Assembly: GCA_949291295.1 (NCBI GenBank)
Contig: CASEVE010000009.1
Location: forward strand, 1 to 63,043
DNA from: an uncultured Olsenella sp.
Lineage (GTDB): Bacteria; Actinomycetota; Coriobacteriia; Coriobacteriales; Atopobiaceae
Length of the DNA stretch: 63,043 bases
Direction: 5' to 3'
This document shows positions 50,305 to 59,765 of this stretch, piece by piece. The stretch's first letter is position 1, and every line of letters starts with the position of its first letter. The translations under genes were made by a program, and so were the position numbers. The notes under the pieces are model-generated. The model was not told where the DNA came from. It saw only the letters and a program-made list of their open reading frames with translations, and ran no database searches.

Positions 50305-53300
50305 TTGCGGAGCCTCCTCTCACAGTTGAGAACCGGACAGAAGAGACAGGCGTCCGCGTCGAGCGGCGCGGCCTCAATGTCTCCGGCAAGCATGCGCTCG
50401 AGGCGCGCGGCAATGGCCTCCTCGCAGGCGTCGAGAAGTGCCTCCATGCCGCGATCATCACCGCGGCCGAAGCTCTCCTCGCGCGAGACGCTCACGCGCG
50501 CAAGGCGTGACGAGGTGGGCAGGCGCTCCCCGAACACGTTGTCCACAAGGTTCTCGTCCACCGCACCGGCGAGCGCATGGCTGCCCTTGGTGCAAAGATA
50601 GACAGCAGCGCGTACGTTGAGCTGCGGGAATGCGCGCCTTACTACCTGAGCGTAGATGAGAGACTGCACGCGGCGCGGCAGCACGGGGGCGCCCGCCGCA
50701 AAGCCGTCCTTGGGAATCACGTCGTACTCGGCGGCAAACCCAACGTCGGATTTGTGCTTGTAGTCGATCACCACCGCCTGGCCGTGGGCGTCAACGTCAA
50801 TGCGATCGATGGTTCCGGTGAGACGAACGCCGGCATAGCTTACCTCAGCCCCGCCGCGGCCGAACCCCCACTCAAAGAAGCGCGGCTCAAAGCCCGTGAG
50901 AAGGCCCGACTCAAAGTCGAGCAGCGTGGAGAGGTCGCGACGCAGGCCGCGGACCTGACCCATCTGCTGGGCGCTGTGCGCCACGAGCGCCTGCGGCAGC
51001 GGGCGGCGTCCGCGCTCGAGCTGGTACTGGTGCATAAGATGCGCGTCAAACTCCTCCTCAAGAACGGATCGCGCCTCCTCGAGCGTCTTTTGGTCGGCAA
51101 CGGACGAGCCGGTCAGGCGCATCGTGGGCTGCTCCTGCGCCCAGGCCTCGAGCGCGGCCACTCGCTCGCGATAGGACGGCTGCTGCATCGCATCTGGGTC
51201 CGCGGCGCGCGCATCGGCAAGGTCGTGCCCTCCCTGCTCATGCTCCACTGCTCGTGCGAGCAGCTCGCGACGCGTGACCTCGAGGACGCGGTGGGCAAAG
51301 GTTCCCATCTCCGCGCCAGAAAAGAGCGCGTCGGCGTCACGCAGGCGAAGGCGTCGCAGGCTAAACCACTTGTACGGGCACTCCAGATAGGTCTCGATCT
51401 GGGATGCGGAGAGCAGGGGACGCGCGTCCTCGGGAGCGATGCCCTCGGGCGGCGGCGAGACACATGCCCGCTCGAAGGAGTCGATGACGCCAGCAGAGGC
51501 GGGCACCTCGCTGGCGCAGAGCTCAGCAGACACGCCCGTCGACGAGACGTTCTGCGAAACCATAGACTCGGAGCGCGAGCGAACGTTCTTCTCGCCAAAG
51601 ACGGCGAGAAGGTCGGTGAAGGAGGCGTCTGCGCCCAGACCGTAGCAGGCCAGGAGCTCGGTCAGCATGACCGAGGGATAGCTGGCCTTGCCGTCCGCCC
51701 CAAAGAGGGGCCGCTCGAGAACAAGCGTGGAGCGCGGGACCGCAGCCAGAGCGGCAAACTCGGCGCGGGCCGCATCCATCGCAGACGAGCGCTCCAGCAC
51801 CCCATAGGCGGCAAGAAGCTCGGTGCACACGTCATCCGGAGCGCTCACGGAAGAGGACGCCGACGTCTGGGCAAGAAGGACGAGCGCGTCTGCAGACCGA
51901 GCGGCAGAGCGCGAGGCCACCTGGGGCGAGAGAACGCTGACGCGGCAGCTCGCCCCCGGGACAACGCGCTCGGGACGCAGCGCCACGCGCACGCGCGAGA
52001 GGGCGTTGGCGGCCACATCCACAAGCTCGCCCAGCGAGACGTGACCCTCGGCGGCGGGATCCGCGGTGAGCCCGAGCTCCTTCAGGCTCTTGGCGAGCGA
52101 CAGAACCGCCGAGAGGACAGCCGTGGCCTCGGTAGCCTCGGGAGCGTCGGCCTTCTCGCCCTGAACGTAAGGGGCGAGAAGCTTTGAGGCAGCAGACCCG
52201 AGCCTGCCGCGCATGAGCTCACGCACGGCCGAGGCGGTTTCTTGCGAGACGTCCCTCGGGGACTGGAGCTGTTCGATGACGGCAGCTGGTGTGAGCAGGC
52301 GATTTGCTCGCCACTCGGCGTCGAGCCGCCGGGCAGGGGCGGCATCCATATGAGAAATGCTCGAGAGCAGATAATCCGAGAGCTCGCGCGGGGGCCACCA
52401 CGACATGTCAGCAAGGCTCACGCGAACGGTACCCGCGCGCGGGGCATCGGGGACCTCCGTGGCGGGCGGCCAGCTCCGAGCAAGCTCGTCGAGGCGCGCC
52501 ACTGTCTTGATGAGCTCGAGAAACGCGCGGCCCGCCTCAAGCTCGAAGAAGCCCACGGAGAGCTGGGCGCGCGCGGAGATGCCGCGCAGAGCCAGCCGGG
52601 ACGAGAGCTCGCGCCATGCCGTCTGTGTGCGAGGAGCCACCACCACGATGTCGTGCGCACCCTCCTGGGCAAGGCGCTCGATCTCGCTGACGACGAGTTC
52701 TGCCTCCGCAGAGGGGCCGGCGGGAAGGAGCAGGCGCACCGCCCCGGTGGCGGTGAGCGGCGAGCCTCCCGACACAAAGAGCGTCTCGAGGAGCGCCCGG
52801 AGCTCTGCGGAGCGCGGCTCGGTCAACGCCTTGGGAGCGGGCTCCTCCTTTGGGCCAAGAACCTCCGCGCCCTTCTCGGCAGCCAGCTCGGCGAGCTGGG
52901 AGAGCAGGAGGCGGCCCTGGGCAAAGGCCGGGCCCCCGTCCGCCCGCACCATCACGGCAACGTCATGGCGTGCGGCGAGCGCGCAGACGAGCTCGCGGTC
53001 AGCTCGACTCATCTCGATAAACCCGACGCAGGTCACAGGCGGTGTGGTCACGCCCTCGACATCAAGGACCGCCGGGAGGGCGCGCTCAATCTCACAGGTC
53101 TCCACAAGCGAGTGGGCCCGCAGCTCCTGTTCGTAGGACGAGAGCAGCGAGACAAGCTCGGCCTCGGCACGCGTCACCCCATCGGGCGTCTGTGCGCCGA
53201 CAAGCCAGGGAAGGCCGTCACGGGCGAGATCGGCGAGAAACGCCACCGAGCCGGGCGTGAGCGTGAGGCGCGAGCCCGGCCTCCACGTCGCGCGCGCGAG

Positions 53301-53579
53301 CACGCGGCGTGCCAGGACGTCTCGCGAGGGGGCGTCCACGGGGCGCCGACCGTCTCCCCAGACCTCCCAGCGCTCCTGCGCCCATGCGGCGGGAGTCGTC
53401 ACCGTCACGCCAAGGGCGAGGTCAAGCCCGGATAGCGTACGCTGCGCCTCGAGCGCCTGCGCAAATGAGGGCACGAGCAAAACGGCGCGACCCTCGCCCT
53501 CGAGCGCAGCGTGCAGACGACGCGCGACCTCGGGGCACACGATCTTCTCGTCAGATGTCTGTATGAGCGTCAGCGGCAT
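50301..53579 (-). CDS. addB: AddB-like nuclease subunit with iron-sulfur motif
   Basis: 1092 aa. The N-terminal inactivated helicase region (RAVLLVPSFAQALEAQRTL, no clear Walker A) is followed by a C-terminal nuclease domain with GTIDRIDVDAHGQAVVIDYKHKSD. Four Cys for a structural iron-sulfur cluster occur as one in SQIETYLECPYKWF and three in ADACLFCPVLNC. This is diagnostic for AddB. It pairs with AddA for end resection and recombination. The gene precedes addA and overlaps it by 4 bp. Confidence 0.9.
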   Translation of the reverse strand: MPLTLIQTSDEKIVCPEVARRLHAALEGEGRAVLLVPSFAQALEAQRTLSGLDLALGVTVTTPAAWAQERWEVWGDGRRPVDAPSRDVLARRVLARATWRPGSRLTLTPGSVAFLADLARDGLPWLVGAQTPDGVTRAEAELVSLLSSYEQELRAHSLVETCEIERALPAVLDVEGVTTPPVTCVGFIEMSRADRELVCALAARHDVAVMVRADGGPAFAQGRLLLSQLAELAAEKGAEVLGPKEEPAPKALTEPRSAELRALLETLFVSGGSPLTATGAVRLLLPAGPSAEAELVVSEIERLAQEGAHDIVVVAPRTQTAWRELSSRLALRGISARAQLSVGFFELEAGRAFLELIKTVARLDELARSWPPATEVPDAPRAGTVRVSLADMSWWPPRELSDYLLSSISHMDAAPARRLDAEWRANRLLTPAAVIEQLQSPRDVSQETASAVRELMRGRLGSAASKLLAPYVQGEKADAPEATEATAVLSAVLSLAKSLKELGLTADPAAEGHVSLGELVDVAANALSRVRVALRPERVVPGASCRVSVLSPQVASRSAARSADALVLLAQTSASSSVSAPDDVCTELLAAYGVLERSSAMDAARAEFAALAAVPRSTLVLERPLFGADGKASYPSVMLTELLACYGLGADASFTDLLAVFGEKNVRSRSESMVSQNVSSTGVSAELCASEVPASAGVIDSFERACVSPPPEGIAPEDARPLLSASQIETYLECPYKWFSLRRLRLRDADALFSGAEMGTFAHRVLEVTRRELLARAVEHEQGGHDLADARAADPDAMQQPSYRERVAALEAWAQEQPTMRLTGSSVADQKTLEEARSVLEEEFDAHLMHQYQLERGRRPLPQALVAHSAQQMGQVRGLRRDLSTLLDFESGLLTGFEPRFFEWGFGRGGAEVSYAGVRLTGTIDRIDVDAHGQAVVIDYKHKSDVGFAAEYDVIPKDGFAAGAPVLPRRVQSLIYAQVVRRAFPQLNVRAAVYLCTKGSHALAGAVDENLVDNVFGERLPTSSRLARVSVSREESFGRGDDRGMEALLDACEEAIAARLERMLAGDIEAAPLDADACLFCPVLNCERRLRK

Positions 53580-53684
53580 GGCTTCCTCTCGACGCGGCCT
53601 TCCTACCAGAAGTTCTTCTCGTCAGAAATCCTACCGCAGGGGCCGGACAATAATTGGCTCAGCCGCCCCGCCGCCATCGTGCGG

Positions 53685-53975
53685 CTACAGACCCAGCCGC
53701 TCAAGGACCATCCGGTAGCCGCCCTCCTCGCCGTTCAGGCACTTGGAGACGCGGGAAACCGTGGTGGACGAGGCGCCCGTCGTGCGGGAGACGTCAACGT
53801 ATGACGCGCCGTCCGCGAGCATCCGGGCAACCTCGAGGCGCTGGGAGAGGTCCTCTATCTCTCGCTTGGTGCAGAGGTCGTGGAGAAGGGCGCGCGCCTC
53901 GTCGACGGTCTCAAGACACACGAGCGCCCCGAGCAGCCTCTCGAGCTCGCCGTTGTTCTCGCCTGTTCTCTCCAT
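53685..53975 (-). CDS. YerC/YecD family TrpR-related DNA-binding protein
   Basis: 96 aa; start ATG after GGGAGG. TrpR-like helix-turn-helix: LTKREIEDLSQRLEVARMLADGASYVDVSRTTGASSTTVSRVSKCL (split as LCTKREIEDLS, ARMLADGASYVDVSR, TTGASSTTVSRV). The family resembles the tryptophan repressor but lacks evidence of a tryptophan response. A divergent HAD gene starts 105 bp away, a possible target along with itself. Function inferred. Confidence 0.85.
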   Translation of the reverse strand: MERTGENNGELERLLGALVCLETVDEARALLHDLCTKREIEDLSQRLEVARMLADGASYVDVSRTTGASSTTVSRVSKCLNGEEGGYRMVLERLGL

Positions 53976-54079
53976 GGCACCTCCCTGGGTTCTTGTCGCC
54001 ACGATACTTTAGCGCACTGGAGCGCCCGAGCGCCAGACCTCACGCTAGAATTGACCCGACTGCGATCCAAGGAGGCAAC

Positions 54080-54919
54080 ATGAGAAGCTTTGAGGAGGAC
54101 GAGGCGCTTGCGGACATCCGCGTCATCGCAAGCGACATGGACCTGACGCTGCTTGCTGACGACGGTTCCCTCCCCCCAAACATGGACGAGCGCATCCGCG
54201 CGCTCGATGCGGCGGGGCTTACCTTTGCCGCCGCGAGCGGCAGGCCGCTCTATACGTTGCGCGACATGTTCGGCCATCTCGAGGACCGCATGGCCTACAT
54301 CTCCGACAACGGGGCAGCCGTGCTCTGCCGCGGGGAGGTCATCTACAAGAGCCTGCTCGGACATGACGTCATCCAGGAGCTCACGGAGTTCACGCTTGGA
54401 CGCGAGCTGGGCATCCCCACGGTCTGCGGACTCGATGCCTGCTACATTCGCGAGTGCGACCGTGCCTACGACAGCGTCTTTCGCGTCTTCTATCACAACA
54501 TCGAATACGTCGACTCCCTCGACCACCTGGGAGAGCGTTTGGGAGTTGATTTCAACAAGTTCACAATCTACTTCCCCGGGGCTAACGCCGTTGCCATGCG
54601 TGATGCCGTCTACCTGCCAACCTTTGGCGAGCGCCTCTCGGTCACGTGCGGAGGCGCCGTATGGATTGACATCATGAACCACGGCGTGGACAAAAGCGCG
54701 GGACTCGCGCGGCTCTGCGAGCACCTTGGCGTGGGGCCAGAGGGCGCCGCCGCCTTTGGCGACACGGACAATGACGTTGAGATGCTCGAATGGGCACATC
54801 ACAGCTATCTTGTGGCAAACGCCGAGAAGCGCATGGAGCCGCACGCCCGCTTTCGCGTGCCGTCCAACAACGACCGAGGCGTTGCCCTTGTGATCGACCG
54901 CATCCTCTCTGCCCACTGA
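54080..54919 (+). CDS. Cof-type HAD-IIB phosphatase
   Basis: 279 aa. HAD motif I is ASDMDLTLL (D19, D21), motif II AASGRP, a lysine near residue 205 (DKSAGLARL) and motif IV GDTDNDVEML. The cap domain of about 120 residues identifies type IIB, usually sugar-phosphate or nucleotide phosphatases. Start chosen from GGAGG. Convergent with the Mbeg1-like gene, whose stop is 40 bp away. Confidence 0.9.
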   Translation: MRSFEEDEALADIRVIASDMDLTLLADDGSLPPNMDERIRALDAAGLTFAAASGRPLYTLRDMFGHLEDRMAYISDNGAAVLCRGEVIYKSLLGHDVIQELTEFTLGRELGIPTVCGLDACYIRECDRAYDSVFRVFYHNIEYVDSLDHLGERLGVDFNKFTIYFPGANAVAMRDAVYLPTFGERLSVTCGGAVWIDIMNHGVDKSAGLARLCEHLGVGPEGAAAFGDTDNDVEMLEWAHHSYLVANAEKRMEPHARFRVPSNNDRGVALVIDRILSAH

Positions 54920-54958
54920 GCGCGATCCCAAGGAGGGATTGTCCGCGAGCTGCCCGTT

Positions 54959-56122
54959 TTATGATTGTGCGGCGCGCGTGCGCTCTTCTCGGCCGTTGGG
55001 CACGAGAGCTTCCGCTCGACGAGCCACCGCGTCGCGAACTGCGGCGGCGGATGCGCCCACGACTTCACCCACCAGGGAAAACATCATGTCACGCGTGCGC
55101 GCGTCAATGCCGCCCAGCGCGGCGAGAACCTCCCGCGCCGCCGCGGGACTGGCAAGAACGTCCTCAAAGCGCCCCGCCCCGCCCGCTGCGAGCGCGTCAA
55201 AGAGCTCGTCGGTGAGCAGGCGCCTGTCCTTTGGCGCAAGCCTTGCGAGCCACGAGGAGAACGCCTCGGCCACGACAAGACACTCCGGGTCCGGTCCATC
55301 TGCTTCAAGAAACCCCGCGGGACCCACCTGCCACGTAAGCGGATCGTGCTGGAGGCTACGCTCCGCGGAGCTCCTCACGATCGTGGCGGGCGCGTCGTCC
55401 GAGAAGAACCTCCCCACCACGCTGTAGGCGGGAATGATGCGCGTGTAGCGCTCCCCCATCACGTCGTGGCAGCTCACGGGCATGACGGAGCGATCCGTGC
55501 CCGGGCCGTCGTAGCTGTAGACGCGGACGATGGAGCCGGCTAGGGCAACGGGTGCGTTTGTCGCGGCGTAGGCGGCGAGGTTGCCGCCTTTTGAGTGGCC
55601 GCCCACGCGCACGCGGCGTCCGGCGGCCGCAGCGAGGGAGAGCTCCTGCGCCAGATACTCCGCGGCAGCGCGCTGCGCCTGCGTGATTGCAAAGCTCAGG
55701 ACAAAGTTCTCGCGCCAGCCAACGAGCGTGGTGTCCGTTCCACGAAAGGCAACGTAGGTCTCTTTGTTCTCGAGGTCTACGGTCACAGCCGAGAACTGCA
55801 TGACGCGCTCGTCATCGCGCACGTCCACGTAGTCGCGCAGGATGGCGTCGCCAAGACGCGCCGAGCCGCCCAGCGCCACCACAAAGCGCTCGTCTATCGT
55901 TGCGAGCGAGCGCACGCGCGTGGTCAGGTCGCCGCCTGAGAGCGCCAGGAGCTCTCCGCAGGCGTCCGTGAGCCGCACGCCCTTCTCGCCGGGCGCACCC
56001 ACGATGCCCGTGAAGTCCAGGTATGCGAGCGTTGCCAGGGCGAGGCTGTCCACATCGTTGAACGGCCGCTCCGCAAGCGCGATGTCCCCGCGCAGCTCCA
56101 GATAGTCCCTGATGTCAGCCAT
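54959..56122 (-). CDS. Mbeg1-like (DUF2974) alpha/beta hydrolase
   Basis: 387 aa. Nucleophile S177 in VRVGGHSKGGNLAAYAA and the preceding VAFRGTDTTLVGWRENF are typical of the Mbeg1-like lipase family common in Firmicutes and Coriobacteria. Other triad residues cannot be fixed by eye. No signal peptide, so cytoplasmic. It has been suggested to be a lipase or thioesterase; the substrate is unknown. Confidence 0.85.
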   Translation of the reverse strand: MADIRDYLELRGDIALAERPFNDVDSLALATLAYLDFTGIVGAPGEKGVRLTDACGELLALSGGDLTTRVRSLATIDERFVVALGGSARLGDAILRDYVDVRDDERVMQFSAVTVDLENKETYVAFRGTDTTLVGWRENFVLSFAITQAQRAAAEYLAQELSLAAAAGRRVRVGGHSKGGNLAAYAATNAPVALAGSIVRVYSYDGPGTDRSVMPVSCHDVMGERYTRIIPAYSVVGRFFSDDAPATIVRSSAERSLQHDPLTWQVGPAGFLEADGPDPECLVVAEAFSSWLARLAPKDRRLLTDELFDALAAGGAGRFEDVLASPAAAREVLAALGGIDARTRDMMFSLVGEVVGASAAAVRDAVARRAEALVPNGREERTRAAQS

Positions 56123-56180
56123 ACCTCACCGCCCTTCTCGCCCCCGGCCCTTATCCCCGGTCAAGGAGCCCCGATATGAC

Positions 56181-56257
56181 GGCGCCCCGCCCCTTTGCTA
56201 AGCAAGCTTTCTGAGCGCTCCACGCGAAGCAGCTTGCGTGCAAAGGGGCGGGGCGCC
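56181..56257. repeat. Conserved-loop hairpin element 3 (diverged), downstream of the alcohol dehydrogenase gene
   Basis: Arms 56181-56197 and 56241-56257 are perfect 17-bp complements (GGCGCCCCGCCCCTTTG). The 43-nt loop contains AAGCTTTCTGAGCGC, close to AAGCTGTCTGAGCGC in element 2, and an inner partial stem (AAGCAAGCT with AGCTTGCGT). Position downstream of the gene at 56276 (minus strand), so it can act as its terminator. Confidence 0.7.
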
Positions 56258-56275
56258 ACCCCGTCGGAGAGGATG

Positions 56276-57439
56276 CTACGCCATCACTTTGCGGAAGAGC
56301 TCCACAACGGCAGCATGATCTGCCTCGCGCGGGTTGCCCGGGAAGCAGGCGTCGGCGATGGCGTCGTCGGCGAGCTGGTCGAGGTCGGCCTCGACCAGGC
56401 CGTCGCAGGTGGGCTTGATGTTGACATCGGCGGAGAGCTGGCGCACGGCGGCGATGGCGGCATCAGCGGCCTCGTCGTCGGTCATGCCGGTGGTGTCAAC
56501 GCCCATGGCCACGGCCACCTCGGCAAGGCGCTTGGTCACGACGGGCTTGTTGTACTCCATGGCAACCGGCAGCAGCATGGCGCAGGCAACGCCGTGCGGG
56601 GTGTCGTAGTGCGCGGAGAGCGTGTGCGCCATGGCGTGGTCGATGCCGAGCCCGACGTTGGAGAAGCCCATGCCGGCGATGTACTGGGCGAGCGCCATGC
56701 CCTCGCGGCCGGAGCCGGGAACGCCGCTCTTGGCCTCGGCCACGGCGTCGCGCAGGTGCTTGGAGATGAGCTGGATGGCCTTGTAGTGGAACATGTCGGA
56801 GAGCTCCCAGGCGCCCTGGGTGGTGTAGCCCTCGATGGCGTGGGTGAGCGTGTCCATGCCGGTGGCGGCGGTGAGGCCGGCGGGCATGGAGGCCATCATG
56901 TCAGGGTCGACGACTGCCACGTCGGGGATGTCGTTGACGTCAACACAGACGAACTTGCGGACCTTCTCGGGGTCGGTGATCACGTAGTTGATCGTGACCT
57001 CGGCTGCGGTTCCGGCGGTGGTGGGCACGGCGATGGTGAAGACGGCGTGCTTCTTGGTGGGGGCCACGCCCTCGAGGGAGACGACGTCGGCGAACTCGGG
57101 GTTGGCCACGATGATGCCGATGCCCTTGGCGGTGTCCATCGAGGAGCCGCCGCCGATGGTGACGATGCAGTCGGCGCCGGAGGCCTTGTACGCCTCGACG
57201 CCGTCCTGGACGTTCTTGATCGTGGGGTTGGGCTTGATCTCGGAGTAGAGCTCCCAGGCAATGCCGGCCTCGTCGAGCAGGTCGGTCACCTTGGCCACGA
57301 CGCCAAACTTCACGAGGTCGGGGTCGGAGCAGACGAAGGCCTTCTTGTAGCCGCGGCGCTCAAGCTCGCCGGGGATCTCCTTGATCGCACCGGAGCCATG
57401 GTAGGAGATGTTGTTCAGGACAAAGCGGTTGACTGCCAT
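56276..57439 (-). CDS. Iron-containing alcohol dehydrogenase (lactaldehyde reductase-like)
   Basis: 387 aa. NAD loop GGGSSMDTAKG at 96-106, metal ligands D196 and H200 (GMDTLTHAIEGY) and two more His in GIDHAMAHTLSAHYDTPHG. This places it in the FucO/group III alcohol dehydrogenases that interconvert lactaldehyde and propanediol or act on short alcohols; substrate assignment is tentative. Start ATG about 11 nt after AAGGGGG. It stands alone, with a 608-bp repeat-rich region upstream. Confidence 0.88.
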   Translation of the reverse strand: MAVNRFVLNNISYHGSGAIKEIPGELERRGYKKAFVCSDPDLVKFGVVAKVTDLLDEAGIAWELYSEIKPNPTIKNVQDGVEAYKASGADCIVTIGGGSSMDTAKGIGIIVANPEFADVVSLEGVAPTKKHAVFTIAVPTTAGTAAEVTINYVITDPEKVRKFVCVDVNDIPDVAVVDPDMMASMPAGLTAATGMDTLTHAIEGYTTQGAWELSDMFHYKAIQLISKHLRDAVAEAKSGVPGSGREGMALAQYIAGMGFSNVGLGIDHAMAHTLSAHYDTPHGVACAMLLPVAMEYNKPVVTKRLAEVAVAMGVDTTGMTDDEAADAAIAAVRQLSADVNIKPTCDGLVEADLDQLADDAIADACFPGNPREADHAAVVELFRKVMA

Positions 57440-57657
57440 GTTGTGATTCCCCCTTGGGTTGCAGCGTGCCGGAAGGCCGGCGTTCCGCGGGGTAGTATGC
57501 CCCGGATAACACCATCTGTGACCTTGCACTCCGCGGGCGGCATGTTCTTGTCGGCAGATGAGCGGACACCGTATCGCCTAAAGAACTGCAGGTTGAAGGA
57601 AAATGCGCAAGTGCACGCGAGGAACCGCACCCGCCCCGCCCCCATCCCTCAAAGCAA

Positions 57658-57883
57658 CTGTGCAAAACAGCCGCTCGTGCCACAAAACGGCGCCGCCGCG
57701 TGCAGAAACGCCGCTCGTGCCACATGCTTTGAGGGGCACCTAGAGTATCTAAGAAAGATAATCCCAGATAGATACATAAACATTCGAATTGAAATCATGA
57801 GGAATCGCCAATTCCATGTGGCACGAGCGGCGTTTCTGCACGCGGCGGCGCCGTTTTGTGGCACGAGCGGCTGTTTTGCACAG
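57658..57883. repeat. Perfect 69-bp inverted repeat around an 88-nt AT-rich centre
   Basis: Arms 57658-57726 and 57815-57883 are perfect complements over 69 bp. Each arm has two copies of GCCGCTCGTGCCACA about 38 nt apart. The centre (57727-57814) is AT-rich and contains no plausible start with a ribosome site. The transcript would form one exceptionally long stem. Whole interval 57440-58047 (608 bp) otherwise contains only the palindrome at 57951-58030 and a possible promoter for the upstream gene. Confidence 0.95.
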
Positions 57884-57950
57884 AGGAAGCAATGAACGCA
57901 CCGTTCTCCGCCAGCCCCGCCGCATCACACCCTTCACCGGAGCCCTCCCC

Positions 57951-58030
57951 GCGATGATGACAATGGTGACAGGGCCATCTGTCATAATTTCAGTTATGAC
58001 AGATGGCCCTGTCACCATTGTCATCATCGC
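57951..58030. repeat. Perfect 37-bp palindrome upstream of the M20 peptidase gene
   Basis: Arms 57951-57987 and 57994-58030 are perfect 37-bp complements with the loop TTTCAG. The arm contains GACAATGGTGACAGGG followed by CTGTCATAA. A similar arm (GACAAAGGTGACAGGG) forms the palindrome at 60644-60720. It ends 18 bp before the peptidase start and the stem covers the expected promoter area. Confidence 0.95.
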
Positions 58031-58047
58031 CTGCCCGGGGAGCCGTT

Positions 58048-59211
58048 ATGGACGAGAGCATCAAAGAGATTGCAACCTCCTATGCCGAGACCTGCTACGA
58101 AGAGGAGCTTGAACTCCTGCGCACGCTCGCACAGATTCCCGCCCCGTCCGGCCACGAGGAGCAACGCGCCGAGTTCATTCGAGACTGGCTGCTCGACCAG
58201 GGCGCACCCGTGGGGTCCGTGCGCATCGACGATGCCAAGAACGTCATCCTGAGCCTCCCCGCAGGCCCTCATGCCAAGCAGGACGACGGCTGTGCCATCT
58301 TTGCCGCGCATACCGACGTGGTCTTTGATGACACCGAACCCCTACCGCTCGCCGAGAGCAAGACACGTTTGCTCGCGCCCGGCGTGGGCGACGATACTGC
58401 CAACCTCGTAGGACTGCTTCTCGCCGCACGCTATCTCATGCTCAATCGCGTACCGCTCGACCGTCGCCTGCTCGTTGTTGCCAACTCCTGCGAGGAGGGT
58501 CTCGGCAACCTGGCGGGCACGCGCGAGCTCTTCCGCCACTACGAAGGCCGCGTGCGCGAGTTCACGAGCTTCGACCTCTATCTGGGCATGCACGTAGTCT
58601 CGGCAGTGGGTTCGCATCGCTGGCGCGTTCAGTGCCACACGCAGGGGGGTCACTCCTGGGAAAACTTCGGTCGCGACAACGCAATCGAGGCGCTCTGCTC
58701 CTTCATCGAGGACCTCTACAAGATGGAGCTTCCCACCGAGGCCAAAACCACCATCAACGTGGGCCGCTTCATTGGCGGGACCACCGTCAACTCCATCGCA
58801 GAGGACGCGAGCGTCCTCGTTGAGTACCGCTCGGCCTCCGAGGCCTGCCTCGAGCAGATGTATGGCAACTTCGTCGTTCTTGTAGAGGAGCACCTGCGCG
58901 AGCACACGCGCATCGACGCCAAGCTCATCGGGCGGCGACCCGCCTCCGGCGAGATCATCCCCGAAGGGCAGTGGGACCTCATCGCCCACACAGACGAGAT
59001 CCTGCGCGAGCTCGGCGGCGTGGAGCCCACACACCAGGAGTCCTCAACCGACGCCAATATCCCCTTCTCTCTGGGAATCCCCGCCCATACCGTGGGCACC
59101 GTGGAGGGAGACCTCCTTCACACGCGCGAGGAGTGGATCGAGAAGGACAGTCTCAAGCGCGGGCTCGCGGTTATTCTCGCCCTCATGCTGAATCACGCCA
59201 CTCAGCCGTGA
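58048..59211 (+). CDS. M20 family metallopeptidase (peptidase T-like)
   Basis: 387 aa from the ATG following GGGGAG. Metal ligands: H88 and D90 (AAHTDVV), D115 (GVGDDTANLVGLL), E149/E150 (SCEEGLGN), with a later His in GDLLHTREEWIEK. The dimerisation domain begins near residue 200 (GGHSWENFGRDNAIEAL). Cytoplasmic, probably an aminopeptidase or dipeptidase; substrate not certain. A 37-bp perfect palindrome lies immediately upstream, so expression may be structure-controlled. Confidence 0.88.
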   Translation: MDESIKEIATSYAETCYEEELELLRTLAQIPAPSGHEEQRAEFIRDWLLDQGAPVGSVRIDDAKNVILSLPAGPHAKQDDGCAIFAAHTDVVFDDTEPLPLAESKTRLLAPGVGDDTANLVGLLLAARYLMLNRVPLDRRLLVVANSCEEGLGNLAGTRELFRHYEGRVREFTSFDLYLGMHVVSAVGSHRWRVQCHTQGGHSWENFGRDNAIEALCSFIEDLYKMELPTEAKTTINVGRFIGGTTVNSIAEDASVLVEYRSASEACLEQMYGNFVVLVEEHLREHTRIDAKLIGRRPASGEIIPEGQWDLIAHTDEILRELGGVEPTHQESSTDANIPFSLGIPAHTVGTVEGDLLHTREEWIEKDSLKRGLAVILALMLNHATQP

Positions 59212-59261
59212 CGCAGCAAATGTGCCCTCCCGTGCTGCACGATAGCTCAAGCGGGCGCGAC

Positions 59262-59286
59262 AAAGAAAAAGGAGCCCGCAGGCTCC
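59262..59286 (-). terminator. Rho-independent terminator shared by convergent genes
   Basis: GGAGCC-TGCG-GGCTCC followed by TTTTTCTTT on the minus strand, 30 bp after the small hypothetical gene at 59317. On the plus strand it follows the peptidase gene and may act weakly there. Confidence 0.7.
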
Positions 59287-59316
59287 TCCTCCCCTTAAGT
59301 GGGATGTTGTGTCGCT

Positions 59317-59544
59317 TTACGCCGCGCACACGCACTTGACGAGCAGGGGCGAATCCGCGTGATTCTGCTCGTGGGAGGAGAACCACTCGTCAACGTCCTT
59401 GAACAGAAGCCCCTTGCTGTCAGCCCAGAAGCGGCGCTCGTGACCGTCCACAAGCGCGAGGTACTCGCCACTCATGAACCAGCCGTTGTGACACGCGTTG
59501 AGCACCTTGCGCTCGCGCTTGCTCATGTCCTTGATCTTGGTCAT
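59317..59544 (-). CDS. Small hypothetical protein
   Basis: 75 aa, MTKIKDMSKRERKVLNACHN..., with the start chosen from AAAGGAGG seven nt before the ATG. The sequence is rich in charged residues at both ends and contains GWFMSGEYLALVDGHERRFWADSKGLLF, an aromatic segment that does not match any family I know. Ends with CVCAA. No membrane helix. Strong ribosome site and terminator support a real gene. Divergently transcribed from the LysR regulator at 59766, which might control it. Confidence 0.7.
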   Translation of the reverse strand: MTKIKDMSKRERKVLNACHNGWFMSGEYLALVDGHERRFWADSKGLLFKDVDEWFSSHEQNHADSPLLVKCVCAA

Positions 59545-59725
59545 GCCTTCCCTCCTTTCGTGGTATCGTGACGCGTTTGTTATACCCAATAGGTCCGTCT
59601 GCCGAAAGCCCATTGACAAAACCTTTACAACTTCCTACGCAATTGTGAAGAAGTCGTCATAAGTATGTTGAGCTGGCGTTATAGGAGACCTTGTGCAACG
59701 GTGCCGTGTCGCTAACTCGAGGGGT

Positions 59726-59740
59726 ATACACTCTGTGTAT
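59726..59740. promoter_or_regulatory. Palindromic LysR-type binding site
   Basis: ATACAC-TCT-GTGTAT is a perfect 6+3+6 palindrome that includes a T-N11-A LysR box. It lies 26 bp upstream of the lysR TTG start, in the spacer to the divergent small gene, the typical place for autoregulation and control of a neighbour. Confidence 0.6.
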
Positions 59741-59765
59741 GACGCGCCGTCTTAAGGGAGGCACC

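Noticed and set aside
57649..57864. Open frames inside the 69-bp inverted repeat
   Set aside because: Both strands give Arg/Ala-rich peptides mirroring the arms, with no ribosome site; best read as noncoding.
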